NCBI GenBank assembly: GCA_002914805.1
Contig: JXTB01000033.1
Span: forward strand, 819,160 to 883,159
Length of the DNA: 64,000 nucleotides
Reading direction: 5' to 3'
Source of the DNA: Parasponia andersonii
Lineage: Eukaryota; Streptophyta; Magnoliopsida; Rosales; Cannabaceae
Shown here: positions 12,291-23,239 of the stretch, one piece after another
How the letters are laid out: the number at the start of each line of letters is the position of its first letter
How positions within the stretch are numbered: position 1 is the first letter of the stretch
Translations under genes and position numbers: made by a program
Notes under the pieces: generated by a model
Seen by the model: only the letters and a program-made list of their open reading frames with translations
Database searches by the model: none
Told to the model about the DNA's origin: nothing

Positions 12291-13283
12291 TATTTTTTTG
12301 TTTCATTTTTATATCTTTATGGATTGATATTTTGTTTTTTTAAATATATTATCTCTTATGTTTACATGCTTATTATTTTTTATCTTAATTTTTGATCTAT
12401 ATTTATGGTTTTATTATTTAACAGATAATTATTGACATGGAAAATGAAGGTAAAGATGATGTTTATCAATTTACACCATCACAAAGTAGTCAAGGTGAAA
12501 GAAAACACAAAAAGAAACCAAGAGGAATGACTCAAATGAAGGAGTTGATTATAAAAAGAAGTGATAACAAAAAAGAAGTTATCGTGTACAATGAATGGGG
12601 ACAACCAACTAGGGATGAAGATAAATATTTGACGAGCTTTCGTAGCCTTATGGTTCGTCGCAAGATCCCAATCAATATTGATAGCTGGATGCTTGTACCA
12701 AAGGACCTAAAAGATGAGCTTTGGTATATAATATTAGTATGAACATGAATCTTTCTATTTCAAATTTATTAGAATATATATTTGGTATTAACATTATTTC
12801 TTTTACATTGTAGGAAACATTTGTATTGGACTACAAAGCAAAAAAAGAAACTTTAAAAAGTTGTGGAAAAATGTGGAGAGATTTTAAGTCTAGGATTACA
12901 ACTAAACTGATTTATGAGTATAGACATATTTGTCCAAAGTTATTAGAGCACCCTCCAGCATCATATGCACCATGGATTGAACCTAAAGTTTGAGATGAGT
13001 TTGTTAACAAAAGACTAAGTGCAGAATGGGAGGAAGCTAGGAAAGTACAACAGGGAAGAGTAACGCAAAATAAATATCCACATCGTATGTTTCGCTTGGG
13101 TTATGCTGGATTAGAAGCTAAGATTGAAAAAGAAGAGGGCCGATATGGTATTGATAGATCCGAGCTATGGAGTAGAAGACGTGTATCAAAAAAAAGGAGG
13201 CCATACTGAGGAAATCAAAGTGATAGTTGATAGAATTGTAAGTTGCTTATTATAACATATTGATTATATTAATTTGTAATTTT
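12076..13283 (+). repeat. 1208-bp exact duplication, left copy
   Basis: Reads the same as 13285-14492 with a constant offset of 1209 bp, including introns, the stop at 12991 and non-coding stretches. The copies are joined by the single N at 13284. See the findings for why this is probably an assembly error. Confidence 0.9.
12437..13215 (+). pseudogene. CACTA second gene, Transposase_24-like region (left copy)
   Basis: Starts MENEGKDDVYQFTPSQ, with a basic stretch (KHKKKPRGMTQMKELI), then VYNEWGQPT, YLTSFRSLMVRRKIPINIDSW and WYIIL at a splice donor. After an intron of about 70 bp ending TTGTAG it continues ETFVLDYKAKKETLKSCGKMWRDFKSRI, KLLEHPPASYAPWIEPKV, then a TGA at 12991 where the family has Trp, then EFVNKRLSAEWEEARKVQQ. 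The pattern matches the plant transposase family 24 (TnpA/TnpD-side gene of En/Spm elements). These proteins are thought to bind element ends. No other stop is obvious in this exon pair until the stop codon near 13208. Confidence 0.75.
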
Positions 13284-13284
13284 N
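13284..13284. other. Single-N assembly join
   Basis: One undetermined base exactly at the junction of the two 1208-bp copies. The base at the equivalent position beside each copy is G (12075 and 14493). Confidence 0.95.
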
Positions 13285-14492
13285 TTCTTGCAACAAAACC
13301 AAAAGAATATCAAAATTTAGGAGTTGAAGATGAGAACGAAATACTTGTTGCTCATGAAATATTCTCAAAAAGAGTTTCGGTGGAGGCTTTGATAGAAGAC
13401 GTTAATGAAGGTGATGTTACATGTTTACGAGATGATGGTGAAAGTATTTGGATTGATAATCAAAGAACGAAACTAATGAGGTATAAATCGAATAAGTTAT
13501 ATTTTTTTGTTTCATTTTTATATCTTTATGGATTGATATTTTGTTTTTTTAAATATATTATCTCTTATGTTTACATGCTTATTATTTTTTATCTTAATTT
13601 TTGATCTATATTTATGGTTTTATTATTTAACAGATAATTATTGACATGGAAAATGAAGGTAAAGATGATGTTTATCAATTTACACCATCACAAAGTAGTC
13701 AAGGTGAAAGAAAACACAAAAAGAAACCAAGAGGAATGACTCAAATGAAGGAGTTGATTATAAAAAGAAGTGATAACAAAAAAGAAGTTATCGTGTACAA
13801 TGAATGGGGACAACCAACTAGGGATGAAGATAAATATTTGACGAGCTTTCGTAGCCTTATGGTTCGTCGCAAGATCCCAATCAATATTGATAGCTGGATG
13901 CTTGTACCAAAGGACCTAAAAGATGAGCTTTGGTATATAATATTAGTATGAACATGAATCTTTCTATTTCAAATTTATTAGAATATATATTTGGTATTAA
14001 CATTATTTCTTTTACATTGTAGGAAACATTTGTATTGGACTACAAAGCAAAAAAAGAAACTTTAAAAAGTTGTGGAAAAATGTGGAGAGATTTTAAGTCT
14101 AGGATTACAACTAAACTGATTTATGAGTATAGACATATTTGTCCAAAGTTATTAGAGCACCCTCCAGCATCATATGCACCATGGATTGAACCTAAAGTTT
14201 GAGATGAGTTTGTTAACAAAAGACTAAGTGCAGAATGGGAGGAAGCTAGGAAAGTACAACAGGGAAGAGTAACGCAAAATAAATATCCACATCGTATGTT
14301 TCGCTTGGGTTATGCTGGATTAGAAGCTAAGATTGAAAAAGAAGAGGGCCGATATGGTATTGATAGATCCGAGCTATGGAGTAGAAGACGTGTATCAAAA
14401 AAAAGGAGGCCATACTGAGGAAATCAAAGTGATAGTTGATAGAATTGTAAGTTGCTTATTATAACATATTGATTATATTAATTTGTAATTTT
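13285..14492 (+). repeat. 1208-bp exact duplication, right copy
   Basis: Second copy of 12076-13283. It contains the identical 101-codon open frame starting at 13646 and the same TGA at 14200. After 14492 the sequence runs on into the rest of the second CACTA gene, so this copy is the one continuous with the downstream exons. Confidence 0.9.
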
Positions 14493-14900
14493 GTTAAGAG
14501 TATAGCATAGTCTAATGTTCAATTCTGTACATGTTTTATAGGAAGATTATACTCAACAGTTCCAAGAGGGAAATCTCGATATAGACAGTTCTAATGATAT
14601 CTTAACAATGGCTTTAGGCACTTCTGAATATTCTGGACGTGTACAGAGAATGGGATTTCACGTTAGCCACAGACAATATTTTCATCAACCTGCTCCAACA
14701 AAGAAGCAACAATCATTTGATGTAAAACAATGGCAAGATGAACAAACACGCAAGATGCAACAAATGCTTAAAGAACAAGAAGAACGGTTCATAGCAGAAA
14801 TTTCTAAGATTCAAGTAAGACAACAAAGTAATGTTGATAGTTCTAATACAACTCCTTCACAGCAAGAAGTTTAAAGGGAAGAAGTGCAACCACAAGAGAT
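13646..14900 (+). pseudogene. CACTA second gene, right copy plus downstream exon
   Basis: Repeats the Transposase_24-like exons (13646-14423) and then continues after an intron (acceptor near 14541, TTATAG) into an exon encoding EDYTQQFQEGN, GTSEYSGRVQRMGFHVS and a Gln/Glu/Lys-rich helix around 14720-14830 (KQWQDEQTRKMQQMLKEQEERF) that looks like a coiled coil. The stop at 14872 (TAA) ends the open stretch. Coiled coils at this place are common in CACTA second-gene products. Confidence 0.7.
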
Positions 14901-15044
14901 ACATGTAAATCCAATGGTGGCTGTAGGAATATCTTCACGACTCAAAAAAGTATGTTTATATGAGTTTTTTTCTTATTTGTTTATTAACTTCTTGTATTTA
15001 TAAATTGTGTTTGATTTTCTATATTGTAGAATCAAGCATGCAAG

Positions 15045-15290
15045 CTTACAGTGGGGTCTCGTGATAATATATTTGCTTTAGGACATGTACAAGAGTTAAC
15101 TTCATCAACTATTATTCACGGCAGAGAATTGGGGAAGCATAATTTTCGTGTATCAGTAAAGGTTATTTTTGATGCTACAGCCCTAATTCCTATTCCAAAT
15201 TCAGATGATGATGCAAGGTTAGTAGGTGACGCACTTAGATCGCATCTTGCATGGCCTAAGATGCTTGTCATCTTTGAAGATAATTTGGTA
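15045..15290 (+). pseudogene. CACTA second gene, conserved exon (DUF8039-like)
   Basis: One open exon encoding GSRDNIFALGHV, HGRELGKHNFRVSVKVIFDATALIPIP and DARLVGDALRSHLAWPKMLVIFEDN, with likely splice sites at both ends (donor near 15287). I recognise this as the conserved stretch that precedes the protease in Ulp1-bearing plant CACTA products. The domain name is from memory and less certain than the match. Its function is unknown. Confidence 0.55.
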
Positions 15291-15479
15291 TGCAGACTAA
15301 TTTTCTAAATAAATTCATCCTTTATTGAATTCTAATGTGAATTATTAACTTGTTTGTTAACATTTCATCATTTATTTAGATTTTAGGAGTTTAATCATAT
15401 AAATAGGCATCAAACGATGAAGAATAAATCTTCACAACTACAGCCACCTCAAACATAAGAAAGAGTACATCCACAAAAA

Positions 15480-16385
15480 AAGAAAGCAGAATCTGTTACA
15501 TAAACATAATTTAAATTTGTTGATGGTACAACAGCTTCTATAAGATTACTATTGAATACTATTCAAGGAGCGGATGAAGGTGTTATTATTCATGTTTCCT
15601 TTGATGAATAAGTGTTTGGTGAAGCTTTTCGTTTGCCCGTGTTCAAAGAAGACATAATTGAGTTTTTCACGTTACAATAGATTGGGGCCGTACTTATTAC
15701 GTTATACATGAGGTAAGAAGTTTATTTTTTTATATATATATATAGAACTTCATATATATACATGTATCTATAGTTGGCAATTATATAATATAACACTTAA
15801 TTCATATTGCATTTTGTACTTGTAGGTATTTACACCATTTAGTGACCCAATATGTTTATTAAGATAGGTATATGTTCATAGATCCTAGTGCAGTTGCTAC
15901 ACAAGGTGGTCCACTTGAGGATCGTACTATAAGTTTAGCAACCCGGATGTTTTCCATGAAGAATCAACATCAATTTCTAATTACACTTTGGAATCATGGG
16001 TAAGATTTTAAACTTAATAAATTATCATATCAACTACTTCCTATATGAAGTTAAGTATTACATTATTAATAATCTTTATCATTACTTTTATGAGTAGAGA
16101 CCATTGGATGTTGCTTATCATTTATCCTCTCAAAGATTATGCATAGTTTCTAGATCCTCTCGGCTTAGCTCTCTGTGAGGAAATTGGTTTAACAATGATC
16201 GAGTAAGTTCTCTAATGGTTCAGTTTGTTATAGTTCAGTTTCTTATAGTTGCTATTGCTAATCTTTTATTCTTGTGTTTGCGCATTTCTAATTCAAAGTG
16301 CATTCAACATATATAATGTAGAAAAAGAGAAGAAAGGAAGACCAAATGATCCAGTTTATAAGTTAATAAAGGTACTAAAATTGAA
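15480..16385 (+). pseudogene. Ulp1/C48 SUMO-protease-like relic in CACTA element
   Basis: Pieces of a cysteine protease of the Ulp1 fold: FGEAFRLPVFKEDIIEFF, LYMRYL, MFIDPSAVATQ, FLITLWNHG, then after an intron DHWMLLIIYPLKDYA, FLDPLGLALCEEIG. A His (codon 16102-16104, in HWMLLI) and an Asp (codon 16153-16155, in FLDPL) are spaced 17 codons apart, as in Ulp1 family catalytic pairs. An in-frame TAG at 16144 lies between them, and another stop precedes IGAVLITLYMR. The catalytic Cys region would lie in the gap that starts at 16448, so it is not visible. The protease is inactive as seen here. Confidence 0.7.
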
Positions 16386-16447
16386 TTAATAACACTTGTT
16401 GGGTGGAAGATTAATTAAAATTACTTATGTTTACTTTATGCTTATGT

Positions 16448-17115
16448 NNNNNNNNNNNNNNNNNNNNNNNNNNNNNNNNNNNNNNNNNNNNNNNNNNNNN
16501 NNNNNNNNNNNNNNNNNNNNNNNNNNNNNNNNNNNNNNNNNNNNNNNNNNNNNNNNNNNNNNNNNNNNNNNNNNNNNNNNNNNNNNNNNNNNNNNNNNNN
16601 NNNNNNNNNNNNNNNNNNNNNNNNNNNNNNNNNNNNNNNNNNNNNNNNNNNNNNNNNNNNNNNNNNNNNNNNNNNNNNNNNNNNNNNNNNNNNNNNNNNN
16701 NNNNNNNNNNNNNNNNNNNNNNNNNNNNNNNNNNNNNNNNNNNNNNNNNNNNNNNNNNNNNNNNNNNNNNNNNNNNNNNNNNNNNNNNNNNNNNNNNNNN
16801 NNNNNNNNNNNNNNNNNNNNNNNNNNNNNNNNNNNNNNNNNNNNNNNNNNNNNNNNNNNNNNNNNNNNNNNNNNNNNNNNNNNNNNNNNNNNNNNNNNNN
16901 NNNNNNNNNNNNNNNNNNNNNNNNNNNNNNNNNNNNNNNNNNNNNNNNNNNNNNNNNNNNNNNNNNNNNNNNNNNNNNNNNNNNNNNNNNNNNNNNNNNN
17001 NNNNNNNNNNNNNNNNNNNNNNNNNNNNNNNNNNNNNNNNNNNNNNNNNNNNNNNNNNNNNNNNNNNNNNNNNNNNNNNNNNNNNNNNNNNNNNNNNNNN
17101 NNNNNNNNNNNNNNN
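16448..17115. other. Assembly gap, 668 Ns
   Basis: Run of N. It hides the end of the Ulp1-like gene and probably the right terminus of the CACTA element. Open frames drawn across it are meaningless. Confidence 0.98.
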
Positions 17116-19399
17116 ATAGCGTGAAAAAGAAAAAAATGCAGCTTGCTACGGAGAGAAAATATATATAAATACATATTAAAATATTATATATTATTATTGT
17201 CAACCGCATGAAATATTTAGTGAAGTCCCTCGATCATCTCCTCGCAACTTCTTTGGTCAAAATCAATTAGTCCCAACTTCTTTCAAAGAGAAAAGATACG
17301 TGCGGCACAACTACTCCTTTTCAGTTGGAGATATATATATATGCATGGTTCATATTCATTAATGAAAATAATGTCTTGTTTTTTCTTGCCTGCTGAGATT
17401 AATGAAAATGTCTTGTTTGCCGTGCTACGCGACTAGTATATATAAAATCATGATCATGATGAAGGAACAATTGGGATTCTCAGTCCCTTTTTAAAATATC
17501 TATACAGCTAGCTAGCGAAATCTTTCTCAGAACGAAGAATATAACAACAATTGGTCAATTCAGTGTCATCTCATCACTTTTTAATGTGGATGGTTAAATG
17601 TTCATTTCAGATTTGTTTCGATAAGGTTCAGTACTACAAAACATTCGCCATTTATGAATTATAAAACTATCTTACTCGGAGATACTGTACCTAATTTGTC
17701 AGCACTCTCAATCGGTTTTGTAATGTTATCACCGGCCTATTTTCTCCTATATGCTTATAACTTTTTGCCATTTACGAATCTAAATACCGTCAAAATCTAT
17801 TTATAAGATATTGTCTATTTTAACATTATGATGCAACTTTCCTTATAGGGCAGTACTGTTCTTGAGAGTAGGTTTTAAGGACTTGCTATTTAATATTATA
17901 TACTATTATCCATTTAGGTTTTAACATCTCGTGATTTTTCAACACTCGTCCACACCTAATAAACAACAAATTGTAAAGCTCAAATACTTCCTATTCCCAA
18001 TATAGAAAATATACATAAATTGTTAAAAATAGGTAAGTGATTTAATTTGATATTTGATATTTTGATATTTTACTTAATACGGAACCAGTATTATGAATTA
18101 CTAATATTCGTGCAGGATGAGCATTACAACGTTAATTGATTTCTTTCAACCCCGCAGTGAGTACTATTTTTTCCCCTGTTTTGGTCAAGTTTTAGAAAAA
18201 GCAAATCCATAATAATACTTCTAATAGGTTGTGAGGTGCAAAGCTAAGATAACAAAAGGATTTAAGGGCCATTATAAGTTTAGAACTTATACCTTCATAG
18301 CTTCAACAAAAGAATCCACTACTCCCACCTACTTGACTAATCTCCCTCAGCAACAGCCAATACCAAAGAATCCAAAGCAATGATCTCCAAATATATGAAA
18401 GAAACAAGAATATTAAACCAAAACCAAAAAACAGTAATAAATGAGTTAAAGAAAAAGAATAATTATATTATAAAAGTTGTACTTCAATAAGAGGGTATAT
18501 AAATATATGATGATGATGATGATAAACCCATATTAAGAAATATTCCAAATTTTCTTTCTTCTTTTGTATCAAAAAGTATATCATAAGATCCCCTAAAAAA
18601 AAAATAAAAAAATATATATCATAAGATCTTTCAAAAGAAAATGTATATTATTTCACAAAAGAATAATAACTTGGAAACAAATGTATTGGGGGATGGGGTA
18701 TCCTGTACTAGATTACGTTTGTCCCTCTTTGTCCACAACATTGATTCATACATCATTAAGCTTTTACCATAAGACAATGTCCAATTGTCCATATATTCCA
18801 ATAATCATCCAAGATTTTGACCACCTGGGACCATCTGTCGGGAGGCCCTTTTAAACGGGACCCATCATCAATTGCAATTGCAAAGACTGTGACCTCTCAT
18901 CAGATGGACCGTCACGTGGCCCCTTTTTTTTTCCCTTCCACCCTTTTTTAATATATTTTTTTTCCTTCTTTGCCTTTTGTACTTATATTGTTTATGTACT
19001 ATGACTGATATGCCCCAGCCTGGACAGAATTTGATTACGACTGTCTCAGAGTGTTCAGAATTACCACAATCGAATATAATTTAGGTTAGTCTAACATTGA
19101 ATAAACAGGACGAGTCATTTTAAAACTTTTAAGAAAATTTTTAACTAAGTAAAACTATACATCGTTATTTTTAACTTATAAGCTCAATAAATAATAATAT
19201 TAGATATATTATAATAATATTAAATAAATTAAGCATACTAAATATCAAATACTCAATCAAATAGTTTATTGCAAAATAAAGAGTGCAAGATAAAGAAAAT
19301 ATAAACTCAATTTTTATGAATTTCGATAAACACGATGATTTGTTTATATGCTTGGCTCTTAGCAACTTATTTGGAGTTTTCCACTATCATATCACAATT
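17116..19399. other. Intergenic, no gene seen
   Basis: AT-rich sequence with no recognised coding region. A short, less AT-rich patch at about 18820-18930 contains a CACGTG motif and is listed separately. The rest holds poly-A/T runs and short simple repeats (ATG repeats near 18510). Confidence 0.5.
18913..18918. promoter_or_regulatory. G-box-like CACGTG
   Basis: CACGTG lies in ACCGTCACGTGGCCCC, in a patch less AT-rich than its flanks. G-boxes bind bZIP and bHLH factors in plants. No gene lies next to it, so a function is not supported beyond the motif itself. Confidence 0.2.
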
Positions 19400-20818
19400 A
19401 TGAGCTTAACCAATCTTATACAAATCGAGTGAATTCTTCTTAAGTTCACTCAATTTTTACAATAGTTTTATATCTGATTCTATCACGCCTAACTACAGAT
19501 TGTTTAGAGTCTAGTGTCAATCTCACCTATACTAGGTTGTTTGAATAATGGTGTTAACCTCACCAACTCACATGTTGTTCAGAGTTCAATAACAACCTCA
19601 TCTACACTCAGGTTGCTTAGACTCTGGTGACAACCTCACCTATATGAGATTATTTAGATTCCGGTAACAACCTCACCTAAACGCAGGTTGTTTGTGACTC
19701 TAGTGCCAACCTCACCTTATGATACTCAATGGTTATTCAATAATCAAGAGTAAATACATTCAAGAATTCTCGTCATAAAAATAATGAATTCAATTTTGGC
19801 TTAGGAGATTTGAGAACAATGCACAATGGATTCTTTAATATTAGTTCAATATGATTTGAAATTTAATTCAATTAAAAAAATAAGTTTTTGTACTTTGAAA
19901 TTAGTTGGATAACAATTTAGGTTTATGCAATCTTTTTTTCGAGTCTTAAAATAGCTTCCATTTATAAGTTTGCATGAAAACTAGCCGTTTGTAATTATTA
20001 GACACACTTTCTGCTATTTTTGGTGGACCGAAAATACTAGTCATTGGTAGTGCTTTTACAACTGTCAAATTTTAATGGTAATATTTTTCTCGTTTCTATT
20101 TTCGGTAGACCGAAAATCCTACTTATTTTAGCTATTTCAAAATTTGGCCATTTTTTCAGATTTTTACAACTTTTGGCGTTTTTCAAAAACTGACTTCTAA
20201 ATTTGTTTTAAACACTTATAAACATTGGAAATAAATTTGAAAATGATATTTTGGCTATTATAAACTTGTTTTAGTTTCACAAAGATATTTAACAATAATT
20301 TAGAAAGTTTTCATACCAAAACATATTCTAGTTTGCAAATAGAAAATCTCTTCTTAACTTATATCAAATAATCATGATTTCAAATATATTTGTAACTTAT
20401 TTAAACTTAAGAAATCATATTTTAAAGAATATTTTGCCCATTCAAATAAATAATTATTTTCTGTTTTCAAACTTCTATAATAAAATAACTATTTAAAGCT
20501 TAAGATAATTTGAAAATTCTTTTGAAATTATGGACCAATAAAAAGAGAATTTGTATGCAATAAACTAAATCAAATACAAGAATAAGTATAATTTATGCAT
20601 TATCTAAGTATGGTCTTATATTTTGATTGTCTATCTTCAAGCTTGATTCTAATAAGTCCAATATGCATCCATCTTTAAGCTTGAATCTTTGATCAACTTG
20701 AGTTAAAACTTTTAAAGCTATTTCTACTACACACTCAAATTAAATCATTAGTATTAAATCTAATATTTATTATCTTCAAAATAAGAATAAGTAAGATTAA
20801 AACCTTAATTTTTTAACA
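19400..20818 (-). mobile_element. Solo-LTR-like repeat (probable Ty1/copia)
   Basis: Read on the minus strand, it starts at 20818 with TGTTAAAAAATTAAGG, and the sequence resembles Ty1/copia LTRs of SIRE type as I remember them. The opposite end was not located, and no internal coding region or second LTR lies nearby, so it is either a solo LTR or a fragment. A 38-bp minisatellite (19485-19719) lies inside the proposed span. The left boundary is a guess. Old and broken. Confidence 0.35.
19485..19719. repeat. Minisatellite, about 38-bp unit, six units
   Basis: Diverged tandem units beginning AACCTCACCTA and containing GGTTGTTTAGACTCTGGTGAC or close variants. Unit lengths vary from about 37 to 39 bp, and the last unit is partial. 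Confidence 0.8.
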
Positions 20819-21345
20819 ATCTAATCTGATTCAATTTACAAAGTATGGATATCTACACATATAAGGATTGGATTCGATGAAATTACTGATGAAATTATTG
20901 AAATCCATACTTTTATGGATGAGATATATTTTTCACTTTAAAAATAATTGATTTAATTCAATCTGCACTTAAATTATATATTCGAAAATATATATTTATA
21001 TTTATATATTATGAATACTTTATTATTCATATATGTTGTAAAATTTACTATTAGTTGTAATTTAATATGTAAAATAATTTTAAATGAAAAAAACTAAAAT
21101 AATGAGTAGTGAGCCAAACTTATTTTTTAAAAAAGCGAAATTTGAGCATCTAAAATAAAAAATAAATGATCTAAAGAAATTGATCCAATCTGCATATTCG
21201 CGGATTAGATTTAATTACTTAAAAGGTTTTATGCAATTAGATTATATATTGTTTCTAAAATCTGCAGTAGTGCGAATTGGATATAATTTTCTGGAAAAAG
21301 TATGGATTGAATTAGATTAACGCTTCTCCAACTGTCCAACAAAAT
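20819..21345. repeat. AT-rich repeat with GGATTGGATT-type motifs (MITE-like)
   Basis: Scattered ATTGGAT/ATCCAAT motifs in both orientations (for example 20870, 21186, 21280, 21305), resembling subterminal repeats of non-autonomous hAT elements and similar to 62745-63300. No termini were defined. Confidence 0.3.
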
Positions 21346-22369
21346 TGGATGGAAAAAGAAGCGATTAAACTTCCATGGATCCTATTTAGTCTCAATATAT
21401 TTCATACATGGTGGTATATATCACTAGTAGCGTCACATTTTTGCTAAAGAGACATAGAACCACGCGAAATACAGTACTCAAAAAGTTAAATAAAATCATA
21501 TTCCTTCATAGTGATATATGCATCTTCATATCACAAAAATTAAAAATAAAAGAAAAATTACTGTCACGCATTCAATTATTCATATGATTGCATTAATTTG
21601 CAGTACGTAACGAGTTCTCTCAACTATTATCAAAAGAACAGAAGCTAAAGCTTATTTTTTCTATTTTTTTTTTCCTCAAGAAAAAAAAGTAGTAAGGTTA
21701 GAGGTGGCAACCCTTATAATCCCAAGTGGTAGATTTACCTGTGTTATTAATTAATAGATAGAAAGTTCTAAATTCATCACTATTAGACTATATATATTAT
21801 TTTCTTTTTGCATCTCAAAATTAATTTTAAACAATTATATTTTTGTTTTGTTCATTTTTATATTCCAAAAATATATAATTTTATGTGTTTGTACTATTTT
21901 AAATTTTAATGTAAACTAAAAAAAGTAAAAAAAGAAAAGAAAAAATATTATTTACAAATAGTCTTTTAGAAAGCTAGAGAAATTAAAGAAATGAAAGCAA
22001 AGAGCTCAACGTGCAGATAGATTTTTTTTTTTTTAAAAAAAAAAAACAAATTGAGAGAAAATTTGTCAAATAATAGAAAACAAACCACAAAAGTTAATAA
22101 GTTATATAAACACCATAAACACACAATGTCACAAAGATACAAACTACTGCAAATTGTTTTTCTTGTACTGCCTTTCAAAGTGAAATAAGCCATTGTAATA
22201 TAATAATAAACATAAATATATATATTTATATATATATATATGCTTATTAATATGTACATGTAACACACAATAGGATTCATTTTTTTCGTTCCATGATATG
22301 TTTCTTTTTTCTTTTTTTAAAAAAATCACTTCAACTCTCTACATATACAAATGTTAATTATATATAGAA

Positions 22370-22404
<35 letters not shown>

Positions 22405-22743
22405 GTGTTTGGTCTTTCTCTATTAATCCTTCCTTTTCTATTAACCCTTCTTTTTGGATCATCTTATTATTCTTGCCTTGCTCCACTATATATGTCTATG
22501 TATATGTTTAGTAATTTTGAGAAAAAGGAAAAGATAACTTCTTTCTACGATTAAAGGAATTTCTGGTTGTTTTTCTCTTCTAAATCTATCACAATTTATA
22601 TTATGTACATTCAAAATCATAATAGGTACATTTAACTTATTAGCTTGTCTTTATTTAAAAAAAAAAAATTATAGCTTGTCCTCTTTAATAATTCTAATTA
22701 TGGATAAACTTGTGAATAATATTACAAATGTACATGGTGGTAG
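21346..22743. other. Intergenic, no gene seen
   Basis: AT-rich sequence with a (TA)n tract at 22372-22401 and A/T runs near 22021-22045. The 104-codon minus-strand frame at 21966-22280 is a run of Ile, Tyr and Phe from simple repeats, not a gene. Confidence 0.5.
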
Positions 22744-23223
22744 TGTTGGAAAGTAAAACAAACTTTATTATTCACTCAAATATTTTTACAAGAGAAAATT
22801 CTCAGCTTCACTCTTCAAGCTCATTCACTCACTCACTCACGAGAAGCTATGGTTCTTTCTCTCTTCTCTTCACTCTTAGAAGCTTTGCTTCTTACTTGAT
22901 GCTTAGAACTCAAATGAGAAAAGGGGTATTTATACTATATGAGAAACAATGAGAACCACACAAATAAACAATTACAAAAATTCTTAAGCCACATATATTT
23001 TCTTCTACACTCTTCAAATAATAATTTAAGTAATCAAATAATTCACATGCAAAAAGCTAATATCTAGCTAACACTAGAAGATTCTAGGTGGAAGGCTTCT
23101 TTAATTTAGACTTGGGTTTTTTCTTTTATGAGCTTTGCACTTGGGTTAAATCCAACTTATTAGGCCTGATGTTGATGGGCTTAAAACACTTCTTATGGGG
23201 TTAAACAAGTTTATTTTTCAACA
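22744..23223 (-). repeat. 3' LTR of copia element
   Basis: About 480 bp, TGTTG...CAACA, matching 27834-28293. It lies at the left because the element is on the minus strand. Confidence 0.9.
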
Positions 23224-23235
23224 TCTCCCCTTAAA
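23224..23235 (-). other. Polypurine tract of copia element
   Basis: Minus-strand purine run (TTTAAGGGGAGA) directly inside the 3' LTR, where plus-strand DNA synthesis is primed in this family. Confidence 0.8.
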
Positions 23236-23239
23236 CTTA

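Larger units (their letters stand above)
8812..16447 (+). mobile_element. Decayed CACTA (En/Spm) DNA transposon
   Basis: Order on the + strand: transposase-associated domain, Tnp2 transposase, DUF4218, DUF4216, then a second gene with a Transposase_24-like region, a coiled-coil-like stretch, a conserved domain and an Ulp1/C48 protease relic. This order is typical of plant CACTA elements, and the Ulp1-bearing type is a known subclass. Terminal CACTA motifs and target duplications were not found. The left end lies upstream of 8812 and the right end is in or beyond the gap at 16448-17115. Multiple in-frame stops and frameshifts mean it is non-functional. Confidence 0.85.

Noticed and set aside
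8812-16447. Idea that the repeated ORFs here are a host gene family
   Set aside because: The Tnp2, DUF4218, DUF4216, Transposase_24 and Ulp1 order is that of a CACTA transposon, and the repetition is the N-joined duplication.
16396-17209. Open frames of 230-255 codons across the N run on both strands
   Set aside because: They consist almost wholly of undetermined bases.
19485-19719. Array with regular units considered as a CRISPR-like array
   Set aside because: Units are contiguous and diverged with no unique spacers, and the genome is a plant's; it is a minisatellite.
21966-22280. 104-codon minus-strand frame
   Set aside because: Ile/Tyr/Phe/Lys runs from simple AT-rich repeats.
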